Below, piece by piece: positions 45,307 through 52,472 of a stretch of 64,000 nt of DNA. Position numbers and translations under genes: made by a program. The stretch's first letter is position 1, and each line of letters begins with the position of its first letter. Under the pieces are notes generated by a model that saw only the letters and a program-made list of their open reading frames with translations, did no database searches and was not told the DNA's origin. The stretch is taken from the NCBI RefSeq assembly GCF_030268085.1, contig NZ_BSDE01000003.1, positions 558,001 through 622,000 on the forward strand. Reading direction: 5' to 3'. The stretch is from Geothrix limicola (GTDB lineage: Bacteria > Acidobacteriota > Holophagae > Holophagales > Holophagaceae).

Positions 45307-45653
45307 CGAGCGGCCCCGGTGCTGCAGAGGGCCCAGTAGTTCGACTTCTCGCGGATCTTCACCCAGACCGGCCGCAGCGCCGCGTTCTGGAAATGGCGGA
45401 TGGCCCATTCGGCGAGCGCTTCGGCGGTGGGATTGCGCCCGTCGAGTTCGGGCAACTCGTTCAGCAGGCGGTAGTCGACGCCGGCCACCCAGGCATCCAG
45501 GGCCTCGGCGAAGGCCGCCTCCTCGGCTTCGCGCGCGAGTTCCACGGCGGCTTCGATCTCCCAGTTGTGTCCGTGGCGGTCTTCCTGGAAGCCCGGCAGG
45601 TCATGGAAGTGATCGGCGACGAAGGCGCGGCGAAGGGACAGGGTGAAGGGCAT
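45303..45653 (-). CDS. 6-pyruvoyl-tetrahydropterin synthase/QueD-like protein lacking the usual Cys
   Basis: A 116-residue T-fold protein. The zinc-binding His residues are seen in ADHFH (about 13-17) and RHGHNW (about 27-32), and the C-terminal segment NPTAEALAEWAI plus VKIREKSNYWA holds the pterin-anchoring Glu. In QueD and PTPS a catalytic Cys sits four residues before HGH; here the residues are F-Q-E-D-R, so Cys is absent and Gln/Glu are near. It may be a folate-type PTPS-III or another pterin enzyme. Overlaps the deacetylase gene by 4 bases. Confidence 0.85.
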   Translation of the reverse strand: MPFTLSLRRAFVADHFHDLPGFQEDRHGHNWEIEAAVELAREAEEAAFAEALDAWVAGVDYRLLNELPELDGRNPTAEALAEWAIRHFQNAALRPVWVKIREKSNYWALCSTGAAR

Positions 45654-45668
45654 GGCTGAGTATAGCCG

Positions 45669-46334
45669 TCAGTTCCCGGCGTCGAGCTCGGCACGAAGCG
45701 CCGAGAGGTAGGCAAGCATGGCACGCTGACGGTCGGCGGCCTTCCCCTGCCCGGCGGTCGTCTTCATGCCCGCGGCGAGCTTGAGCAGCTTGCGTTCGAA
45801 GTGATCGAGGCTCCAAGTCTTGTCATCGAGCTCGCGCCGTTCTCCCCAGGGATCCTCCGGATGCCAGAGGCCCGCACCGAAACTGGCGCCGGTGGCGAAG
45901 ACCCGCGCCACGCCGATGGCGCCGAGGGCCTCCAGGCGGTCCGCATCCTGCACGACGGCGGCTTCGAGGGTGGCTGGCGTGCCGCCCCCGCTCCAGCTGT
46001 GGCTTTCCACCGCCGAGGCCACGGCCTCGGCGCGGTTTTCCAAGCCCGGCGTCTCGCGGCACCAGAGGGGCACGAGCTCGGCGGCCATCTGGGCCGTCTG
46101 GGGCGATTCGGGGTGGTTCTTGGGGCGGTAGACCAGGTCATGGAGCAGGGCCGCGGCCACGCAGACCTCCACGTCCGCGCCTTCGGCCCGGGCCAGCCGC
46201 TGGGCCAGTCGGGCCGTGCGCAGGATGTGACCCAGGTCGTGGGCCGCGTCGCGGGTGAAGGGCTCGTCGGCCAGATGGGCGCGCAGCCGCGCCAGGAGCG
46301 GTTCGAACCAGGGGAAGGGGAAGTCATGGACCAT
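45669..46334 (-). CDS. HD-domain phosphohydrolase
   Basis: A 221-residue metal-dependent hydrolase of the HD superfamily. The His at DAAHDLGHI, the HD pair in LLHDLVYRP and the distal Asp in QDADRLEALGAIGVAR place the metal ligands. The family (YfbR/YedJ-like) acts on nucleotides or other phosphate esters; YedJ-type members have this DADRLxALGAIG pattern. Substrate is unknown. It lies 15 bases upstream of the QueD-like gene on the same strand, giving a likely HD-QueD-deacetylase operon. Confidence 0.88.
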   Translation of the reverse strand: MVHDFPFPWFEPLLARLRAHLADEPFTRDAAHDLGHILRTARLAQRLARAEGADVEVCVAAALLHDLVYRPKNHPESPQTAQMAAELVPLWCRETPGLENRAEAVASAVESHSWSGGGTPATLEAAVVQDADRLEALGAIGVARVFATGASFGAGLWHPEDPWGERRELDDKTWSLDHFERKLLKLAAGMKTTAGQGKAADRQRAMLAYLSALRAELDAGN

Positions 46335-46433
46335 CGATCCAGGCTAACGGCTCCGCCTGGATGACGCATGGGAGGACGCATGCATCGCCTTACGAGAGAG
46401 CGTTAGACTGGAGGATTCCGGTCCGGAGGCCCC

Positions 46434-48191
46434 ATGCGAGCCATCATCCCGTTCTTCCTCAGCCTGGGCCTCGCGGTCACGGCCTGGGCCCAGCGGGCGG
46501 ATCCAGGCTTCGATCCCGCGAAGGATGTGTCCCTCCGCTTCGAAAAGGGCGCCGTGGTCGTCGGCGTGCCCGCCGGCGCCCACCTGAAGGCCGCCTTCAT
46601 GGACGTCTCCAAGAAGGCGGGACCCGGCACCCTGAAGATGGGCAAGCTGCCGCCCACCACGGATCAGGACGAGCTGGGCGACGGCATCTGGCACGGCCAG
46701 GTAAAGGTGCCCGTCAGCGGCGAGGGCCTGTCGGGCACCGTGACCCTGCAGGTGACCTACCAGCCCTGCACCGAGGGCGAAGGCGGCGTCTGCTACCCGC
46801 CCACGACGCGACCCCTGGACGTGAAGGCCTCCGATATCCCTGGAGTCCCCTCTGGGGCCGCCCCGGCGGAGAAACCTGCGGTTTCTCCGGTTGAAAAAGA
46901 GAGGGATGTGCCCAAGGTGGAGGCGGCGTCTTCGGCCGCTCCCTCTTCTCCTGTGGCGCAGACGGTCACGTCTGCGCCCGCGCCGCGCGCTGGGTTGATG
47001 CTCTCCCTCCTCCTCGTCTTCCTGGCGGGCATGGGCGCTTCGCTCACGCCCTGCGTGTTCCCAATGATTCCCATCACCATGGCCATCATTGGCGCCAAGG
47101 GAGGCGGTAAGGCCAAGGGTTTTGTCCTTTCGACAATGTTGGTGCTTGGTATGGCCGTCACCTACACAAGTCTGGGGGTGATTGCAGCGAAGAGCGGTGC
47201 CGTATTTGGTGCCGCCGCCCAAAAACCAGCCTTCTTGATTCCGATGGCTCTATTGTTCGTTGCGTTCTCGCTTTCACTCTTTGGGGCTTTTGAAATTGCG
47301 CTGCCGCCCAGCCTCGCGATGAAACTGCAGGGCGATGGATCTCGAAAAGGGCTCGGTGGCGCCTTCCTCATGGGCCTCGTGCTTGGTCCCCTCTCGGCCC
47401 CCTGCGTGGGCCCCGTCATTGGCGCGGTTCTGGTGGGGATCGCCCAGCAAGGAGATGTGCTCTTTGGTGCGATTCAGTTGTTTGTGTTCGCACTCGGCAT
47501 GGGTGTGTTGTTCCTCTTGGTCGGGACTTTCAGCGCGGCACTCCCCAAGAGTGGTGAGTGGCTCACGCGCTTCAAGCGAATCATGGGTCTGGTGATCCTG
47601 AGCTTTGCTGTGTGGAGTATTCGTCTTATCGTTCCCGAATGGGCCTTGCTCGGAATGATGGGTGTCGTCCAGTTGGTGGGCGCTGCTGTTTTCGGAGTGT
47701 TCGAGAAGGCAGAGGATTTTCTGGCGCAGATCCGGAAGGGATTTGCAGTTCTTCTCTTGGTGTTGAGCATCCTTCATTGGATCCGAGCAAACGAGGTGGC
47801 GTTCGGTATCCAGATCTTGCCCAGGGGCGGCGCGGCCGCTGCCGCCAAGGAGGAGCACGGCGGCTGGATGGAGCAGGATCTCGAGGGCGCCCTCACCAAG
47901 GCCAAGGCCGAGCACAAGGTCGTGCTGGTGGACATCTACGCGGAGTGGTGCGCGCAGTGCAAGGAGCTGGACGAGAAGACCTGGCCCGAGGCGGGCGTGA
48001 AGGGTTGGATCGGCCAGAACGCCGTGGCCATCCGCATCGATACGGACGCCAAGCGGAAGGATCTCGCCGCGAAGCTGCAGATCCGCAGCTACCCCACCGT
48101 GATCCTGCTGGACGCCGAAGGCAAGGAACTGCGCCGCATCCTGGGCTTCCAGAAGCCCGAGTCGATGAAGGCCTGGCTGGAAGGCAAATAA
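46434..48191 (+). CDS. dsbD: Thiol:disulfide interchange protein DsbD with a mosaic centre
   Basis: A 585-residue protein. Signal peptide, N-terminal DsbD-alpha domain with Cys pair (YQPCTEGEGGVCYPP), an eight-helix transmembrane domain with redox Cys in LTPCVFPM and SAPCVGPV, and a C-terminal thioredoxin-like domain (YAEWCAQCKELD). It carries electrons from cytoplasmic thioredoxin to periplasmic proteins. DNA from about 47060 to 47815, nearly the whole membrane domain, has many A/T-ending codons, unlike the 5' and 3' parts. This suggests replacement by recombination with a lower-GC homologue. A 15-bp tandem duplication follows the stop. Confidence 0.95.
   Translation: MRAIIPFFLSLGLAVTAWAQRADPGFDPAKDVSLRFEKGAVVVGVPAGAHLKAAFMDVSKKAGPGTLKMGKLPPTTDQDELGDGIWHGQVKVPVSGEGLSGTVTLQVTYQPCTEGEGGVCYPPTTRPLDVKASDIPGVPSGAAPAEKPAVSPVEKERDVPKVEAASSAAPSSPVAQTVTSAPAPRAGLMLSLLLVFLAGMGASLTPCVFPMIPITMAIIGAKGGGKAKGFVLSTMLVLGMAVTYTSLGVIAAKSGAVFGAAAQKPAFLIPMALLFVAFSLSLFGAFEIALPPSLAMKLQGDGSRKGLGGAFLMGLVLGPLSAPCVGPVIGAVLVGIAQQGDVLFGAIQLFVFALGMGVLFLLVGTFSAALPKSGEWLTRFKRIMGLVILSFAVWSIRLIVPEWALLGMMGVVQLVGAAVFGVFEKAEDFLAQIRKGFAVLLLVLSILHWIRANEVAFGIQILPRGGAAAAAKEEHGGWMEQDLEGALTKAKAEHKVVLVDIYAEWCAQCKELDEKTWPEAGVKGWIGQNAVAIRIDTDAKRKDLAAKLQIRSYPTVILLDAEGKELRRILGFQKPESMKAWLEGK
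47060..47815 (+). other. Lower-GC mosaic segment inside dsbD
   Basis: In this stretch third codon positions frequently end in T or A (GTATTTGGT, CTTTTGAAATT, GTTGTTTGTG), whereas both flanks use almost only G/C. The reading frame and all membrane motifs are preserved, so it is an allelic replacement rather than an insertion. Confidence 0.6.
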
Positions 48192-48206
48192 CTGGAAGGC
48201 AAATAA
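48177..48206. repeat. Perfect 15-bp tandem duplication at the dsbD stop
   Basis: CTGGAAGGCAAATAA occurs at 48177-48191 and again at 48192-48206; the first copy ends with the dsbD TAA stop. This is similar in kind to the repeats across the asparaginase stop. Confidence 0.9.
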
Positions 48207-48210
48207 GCAG

Positions 48211-48236
48211 AAGGGGCCCGCGACTGCGGGCCCCTT
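48211..48236. terminator. Terminator hairpin after dsbD
   Basis: AAGGGGCCCGC (48211-48221) pairs with GCGGGCCCCTT (48226-48236) around GACT. A second perfect 10-bp hairpin (CTGAATTCGC 48243-48252 with GCGAATTCAG 48256-48265) follows, before the convergent TlpA-like stop; together they separate the two genes. Confidence 0.85.
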
Positions 48237-48276
48237 CCTCATCTGAATTCGCAGCGCGAATTCAGTCCGTTTCGGA

Positions 48277-49320
48277 CTACTTCCCGAGGAACTTCGCCAG
48301 CGTCTTCTCCAGGTTCTCGCCGCGCAGCTGAGCGCCGCTGGCGACGATCTTGCCGTCGGGGCCGATGAGCAGGGGCTTGGGAATGCCCTTCACGCCGTAG
48401 GCTTCGCTGAGGGGGTTGGTGAAGCCGCCCTCGATGTAGGCGTGCTTCCAGGGCATGGGCGTGGCGGCCTGGGCGCGGAAGGGCGCGATGTGCTCCGCCT
48501 TGGTGTCGAAGGACAGGGAGAGGATGTCGAAGGTCTTGCCGTGGAACTTGGCCCAGGCGGCGTGCAGGCTGGGCATTTCCGCGCGGCAGGGGCCGCACCA
48601 GGTGGCCCAGAAATCGAGGAGCAGGTAGTGGCCCTTGAAGGTGTCCAGGGTGTACGTGGTCTTGGGGTCGCCGAGGGCGGTCACGCTGAAGGCGGGCGCG
48701 GCTTTGCCGACGCCGGTCTTCTGCTCGCTCTCGAGGATGTCCTTGGCCATCTTGGCCTGCTTGGTGTCCTTGAACTCGGCTTGCAGCGTGTCGTAAGCAG
48801 GCTTCCAGGCGGCCTCATCCTTGGCGTCGACGCGGTCCCAGAAGTACTCGAAGAGCAGGTCGCGGCGGATGGCCGGGTCGGGATGCTTGGCGCGGGCCTC
48901 GATCATGTAGGGCCCCCAGCCCGGGGCGGATTCGTCGCTGAGGGCCTGGATCAGCGAAGGCTCCAGGCTCCAGACCGTGGCGGTGGCGGGCACCTCTTTC
49001 TTGATGAGCTCGAGGAAGGCCTTGTCGGCTTCGATCCTGGCGAGCTGCAGGTGGTAGAGCTTGCTCACCAGCAGGGCCTGGCGGACCTCGGGGCGCTTCT
49101 CGAGCGCGAGGCGAGCGTTCAGATCCGCCAGCTCCTTGGCGCAGTCGCCGCGGAAATCCTTGCGGTTCTTGCCGGCCTTGACGTGGGCCGCGCGGGCCTC
49201 CTGCACGGCCTTGGCCTTGGCGCGGGCCGCGTCGAGGATGGCCTGGACATCGTTGGCCGGGGCGGGATTGGCGGGCGCCTGCAGCGCGGGCAGCATCAAT
49301 AGCATCAGGGGCAAAGCCAT
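48277..49320 (-). CDS. TlpA/ResA-like thioredoxin-fold protein
   Basis: A 347-residue exported protein with an N-terminal signal (LPLMLLMLPALQA), a helical central region of about 190 residues and a C-terminal thioredoxin-fold domain (from about residue 205) with the redox motif WATWCGPCRAEMPSL and the cis-Pro in KGIPKPLLIG. TlpA/ResA proteins reduce disulfides in apocytochromes or other periplasmic targets, receiving electrons from DsbD or CcdA. It is convergent with dsbD, which could be its electron donor. Confidence 0.9.
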   Translation of the reverse strand: MALPLMLLMLPALQAPANPAPANDVQAILDAARAKAKAVQEARAAHVKAGKNRKDFRGDCAKELADLNARLALEKRPEVRQALLVSKLYHLQLARIEADKAFLELIKKEVPATATVWSLEPSLIQALSDESAPGWGPYMIEARAKHPDPAIRRDLLFEYFWDRVDAKDEAAWKPAYDTLQAEFKDTKQAKMAKDILESEQKTGVGKAAPAFSVTALGDPKTTYTLDTFKGHYLLLDFWATWCGPCRAEMPSLHAAWAKFHGKTFDILSLSFDTKAEHIAPFRAQAATPMPWKHAYIEGGFTNPLSEAYGVKGIPKPLLIGPDGKIVASGAQLRGENLEKTLAKFLGK

Positions 49321-49398
49321 GGATCCTCCAGGAGGCGGATAGACCTCGGCGGACAGGATACCTCAGATGGCGATGTTTCCCTTCCAGAAGGAGACAGG

Positions 49399-50940
49399 TC
49401 AGGAAAGGTCCTTCACCAGCTCCAGCCCCGCTTCGGTGCGGCTGAGGTACCAGGTCAGGGCCTGCCCATCCACCAGCTCGACCCTGGCGTCGGGGAAGCG
49501 CTTCTGCAGCTCGGTCTGGTGGCGGCGGTTGAAGCGGTAGGGCTCCGTGGGCAGCAGGATGATCTGCGGGTTCAACGCGGCGAGATCCTCATCCGTCAGC
49601 GTGGGATAGCGGTCGGGGCCGATGGGTGTGAGCCCGCCGTGCCGGATCAGGTCGCCCACGTAGGTATCGGGCCCGGCGCTCATCCAGGGCTCCTTCCAGA
49701 TCAGCGTGAGGGTGCGCGGGCCCTTGCGCTTGCGGCCCTTCAGCATGGCCTCCAGGGCCTTGGCACGGCCCTCGGCCTGGTCCGCCACGCCCAACCGTTC
49801 GCCCAGCTCGCGCAGGCCCGCGACGGCCTCTTTCACCGTGCGGATCTCCAGCGCCATCCAGGGGAGGCCCAGGGCCGTGAGGGCTTCGGCCACGGCCTTG
49901 GGGTTCTCGTCGCGTTCGAGGATCACGAGATCCGGCGCCAGGTCGCGGATGCGCGCCAGGTCGGGATCCTTGGTGCCGCCCACGGTGGGCACACTGTTGC
50001 GGATCCAGCGGGGTTCGATGCAGTAACGGGTGCGGCCCACCAGCCGGGCGCCGAGGCCCCACTGGACGAGCAGCTCTGTCACCGAAGGCACGAGGCTGAC
50101 GATGCGCTGCGGGGTTGACATGTTCCGGGGGGACCGCCTGCTCGCTTCACTCGCGAAGTCCCCCCGGGCCCCCTCTTCGCCCGCAGGCAAAGCCTGAGGG
50201 CGAAGGCTCGAGGCGCCCGTCAACACGAGCGCCTCTGGGCGGTCGGGGACCAGGAGCTTGACGCCCAGGTGCGGATCCTTGATCTTGCCGAGGCCCGTGG
50301 GGCAGAGGTCCAGCAGCGGACAGGCGGCGCAGTCCGGGCGGCGCGCGTCGCAGACGCGGCGGCCATGGAAGATGAGCTGGTGGTGCAGCTCGATCCAGTC
50401 CTCGCGGGGGAAGGCGCGGCAGAGGTCGGCTTCCACCTTCTCGGGCGTCGTGGCCTTCGAAAGGCCGAGCCGGCGCGCCACGCGGAAGATGTGGGTGTCC
50501 ACCGCCAGGGCCGGCACGCCGAAGGCGTTGGCCAGCACGACGTTGGCGGTCTTCTGGCCGACGCCCGGCAGCGCGCCCAATTCGTCGGGATCCGAAGGCA
50601 CCTGGCCGCCGTGGCGCGCCATCAGGGCCTGGCCGAGGCCGAGCAGGTTCTTGGCCTTGTTGCGGAAGAAGCCCGTGGACTTGATGAGGGCCTCGATCTC
50701 ATCCAGACGGCCCGCGGCGAGGCTCTTCGCATCGGGAAAGCGCGCGAAGAGCGCGGGCGTCGTGAGGTTCACGCGGGCGTCCGTGCACTGGGCGCTGAGG
50801 ATGGTGGCCACCACCAGCTGGAAGGGATCCATGTGGTCGAGGGCGCAGCGGGCATCGGGGTAGGCGGCCCGGAGCCGGGCCTGGAGCTCTCGGGATTTGG
50901 GTGTCGGCTTCGGCGCGGACTTGGGCTTGTCGGGGCTCAT
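49399..50940 (-). CDS. nth: Endonuclease III fused in frame to a BtuF-like metal/cobalamin receptor domain
   Basis: A 513-residue open frame. Residues 1-225 are a complete endonuclease III: helix-hairpin-helix LPGVGQKTANVVL with catalytic Lys130, catalytic Asp148 (AVDTHIFRV) and the 4Fe-4S ligands Cys197, 204, 207, 213. Residues 274-513 form a helical-backbone metal-receptor (BtuF/TroA-type) domain (VSLVPSVTELL, VGRTRYC, LAPDLVILERDENPKAV). The linker (about 240-273) is the translation of a REP-like repeat (50125-50173). Met274 at 50121 could start a separate protein, but has no good ribosome site. The BtuF part has no signal peptide. It may be one fused protein or two genes. Confidence 0.85.
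   Translation of the reverse strand: MSPDKPKSAPKPTPKSRELQARLRAAYPDARCALDHMDPFQLVVATILSAQCTDARVNLTTPALFARFPDAKSLAAGRLDEIEALIKSTGFFRNKAKNLLGLGQALMARHGGQVPSDPDELGALPGVGQKTANVVLANAFGVPALAVDTHIFRVARRLGLSKATTPEKVEADLCRAFPREDWIELHHQLIFHGRRVCDARRPDCAACPLLDLCPTGLGKIKDPHLGVKLLVPDRPEALVLTGASSLRPQALPAGEEGARGDFASEASRRSPRNMSTPQRIVSLVPSVTELLVQWGLGARLVGRTRYCIEPRWIRNSVPTVGGTKDPDLARIRDLAPDLVILERDENPKAVAEALTALGLPWMALEIRTVKEAVAGLRELGERLGVADQAEGRAKALEAMLKGRKRKGPRTLTLIWKEPWMSAGPDTYVGDLIRHGGLTPIGPDRYPTLTDEDLAALNPQIILLPTEPYRFNRRHQTELQKRFPDARVELVDGQALTWYLSRTEAGLELVKDLS
50125..50173. repeat. REP-like GGGGGCCCGGGGG element inside the nth fusion
   Basis: CCGGGGGGACCGC (50125-50137) and GTCCCCCCGGGCCCCC (50158-50173) form inverted arms around a variable middle. 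Read on the minus strand the arms match the order GGGGGCCCGGGGG...GCGGxxCCCCCGG seen at 19610-19647. It is translated in frame as the linker. Confidence 0.6.
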
Positions 50941-51011
50941 GGAATCAGCATAAAGGCGGCGTCTGCCGATGAGCAGCGCAGGATTCGATAGACTAGGGAT
51001 CGAGGTGCAAT

Positions 51012-51872
51012 ATGCCCACCACGTTGACTGGGAAGCTCGATTGCCAGGAAACCGCCCGTCACTACCTGGACCTGGTCCGTTCCAACATCAAGAAGCTGGG
51101 CTTCGCCCCGGGCCTGGGCGTCATCCTCGGCAGCGAGGATCCCGGCAGCGTCACCTACCAGCGCTGGCTCATGAAGGACTGCGAAGACGTGGGCATCAAC
51201 GCCGCGGACCTGCGCGTGGAAAACGGCATGCAGATGGTGAAGCTGGTGGCGCGCCTGAACCAGGACGAGAAGACCCACGGCGTCTTCATCTTCTATCCCC
51301 TGCGCTACGCCGAAATCAAGGACGACGAGGTCATGGACCTGGTGGACCCGGGCAAGGACATCGAGGGCCTGCACGCCATCAACATCGGCTTCCTGAACAA
51401 GTACCGGAAGCGCATGGACGACGGCACCCAGCACCGCTGCATGACGCCCTGCACCGCGCGGGCCATCGTGAAGACGCTCAAGCGCGGCTTCGGCGAGGGC
51501 TGGCTGGCGGGCAAGACCGTCGTCGTCATCAACGACAGCCTGCGCATCGGCCGCCCGCTCACGGCCATGGTGGCCAACCTCAAGGCCACGCCCATCCTCT
51601 GCCACGCGGCCACCAACAAGGATCACCTCGAGGGCTTCCTGCGCATGGCCGACGTCATCGTCAGCGCCGTGCCCGCGCCGGGCTACCAGATCAACACGAA
51701 CTGGATCAAGAACGGCGCCCTCTGCTTCGACCTCAGCGGCGATGGCAACTTCGACTACGAGGCCCTCGAGCGCCGCGGCATCCCCTACACCGACACCACC
51801 AAGAACAGCGTGGGCAAGGTCACCCGCGCCATGGCCCTGCTGAACCTCACCTACGCGGCGGGGTTGGGCTGA
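51012..51872 (+). CDS. FolD-family methylene-THF dehydrogenase, yeast Mtd1-like
   Basis: A 286-residue protein of the FolD fold. Aligned by eye with FolD, the active-site Lys (Y-x3-K) is replaced by Leu (TYQRWLMKDC), the Gln of VQLPLP by Phe (VFIFYPLR), and the Asp of KDVDG by Glu (GKDIEGLH). Remaining features are kept (MTPCTARAIVKTL, VVVINDSLRIGRPLTAMVAN, VGKVTRAMALL). The same substitutions of Lys and Gln and the KDVEGL motif occur in yeast Mtd1, a monofunctional NAD-dependent dehydrogenase without cyclohydrolase. The best prediction is NAD-linked oxidation of methylene-THF. Start at ATG 51012. Stands alone, followed by an inverted repeat. Confidence 0.85.
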   Translation: MPTTLTGKLDCQETARHYLDLVRSNIKKLGFAPGLGVILGSEDPGSVTYQRWLMKDCEDVGINAADLRVENGMQMVKLVARLNQDEKTHGVFIFYPLRYAEIKDDEVMDLVDPGKDIEGLHAINIGFLNKYRKRMDDGTQHRCMTPCTARAIVKTLKRGFGEGWLAGKTVVVINDSLRIGRPLTAMVANLKATPILCHAATNKDHLEGFLRMADVIVSAVPAPGYQINTNWIKNGALCFDLSGDGNFDYEALERRGIPYTDTTKNSVGKVTRAMALLNLTYAAGLG

Positions 51873-51880
51873 GGCAATCC

Positions 51881-51996
51881 GCTAAAAAATGAAACCGCGA
51901 ATGGCGCGAATGGGCGCGAATGAAAAGATGGCTTCTTGTTTTCATTCGCGCGCCCGGAGGGCGATTCGCGTCATTCGCGGTTAACGATCTTTTAGA
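51881..51996. repeat. Extragenic inverted repeat with CGCGAATG units
   Basis: The left arm has AACCGCGAATG (51893-51903) followed by two more CGCGAATG copies and AAAA; the right arm has TTTTCATTCGCG, GATTCGCG and CATTCGCGGTT (51972-51982). Outer CTAAAA and TTTTAG flank it. Architecture equals that of the element at 2804-2876. It overlaps the last codons of the following minus-strand gene. Confidence 0.75.
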
Positions 51997-52441
51997 ACCG
52001 CACGGTGAGCACGAGGCCCAGGGCGCTGTGGCGCTTGGGGCTCGTGCCGTCGGCGAAGGGCTTTTCCAGGTGCTCGCCTTCGAGGCTGAGGGCCCAGTTG
52101 GGGTGGAAGGCCCAGCCCACGCGCAGGCGGGGGCCGATGTAGCCGCCGTCGCCGGAGCGCGCCTCGGCGACGGCGCCGAAGCCCAGGAAGACGTCCTCGG
52201 CCGTGGCATTGGCATCCACGATGAAACGGAAAGCATCGGTGCCGTCGTCCCAGTGGCGCAGGCCCAGGCCGACGCCGAGGTGGACGCGGGAGAGGCTGCC
52301 CGGATCCTTCAACTCGATCTCGGTGACCGGCGTGGTGAATTCCGCCGCCGTGGCGTGGGGCTGGCGGATCACCGACACGAAGGCCGACTGGGCCGACAGG
52401 GGCAGGACCGGCAGCAACAGGAGGGGCAGGAGGCGGCGCAT
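51992..52441 (-). CDS. Small outer-membrane beta-barrel-like protein
   Basis: A 149-residue protein with a signal peptide (LLPLLLLPVLPLSAQS, about 1-20) and a beta-rich mature part with strands such as HLGVGLGLRHW, IGPRLRVGWAFH and a final LVLTVRF, ending in Phe as outer-membrane barrels do. It resembles short porin-like or Omp-like proteins. The ATG at 52441 is chosen as start of the signal; no strong ribosome site is seen. The function is unknown. Confidence 0.72.
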   Translation of the reverse strand: MRRLLPLLLLPVLPLSAQSAFVSVIRQPHATAAEFTTPVTEIELKDPGSLSRVHLGVGLGLRHWDDGTDAFRFIVDANATAEDVFLGFGAVAEARSGDGGYIGPRLRVGWAFHPNWALSLEGEHLEKPFADGTSPKRHSALGLVLTVRF

Positions 52442-52472
52442 GGAGGGGCTACCGGCCGGGCCCTTGAGCGGT

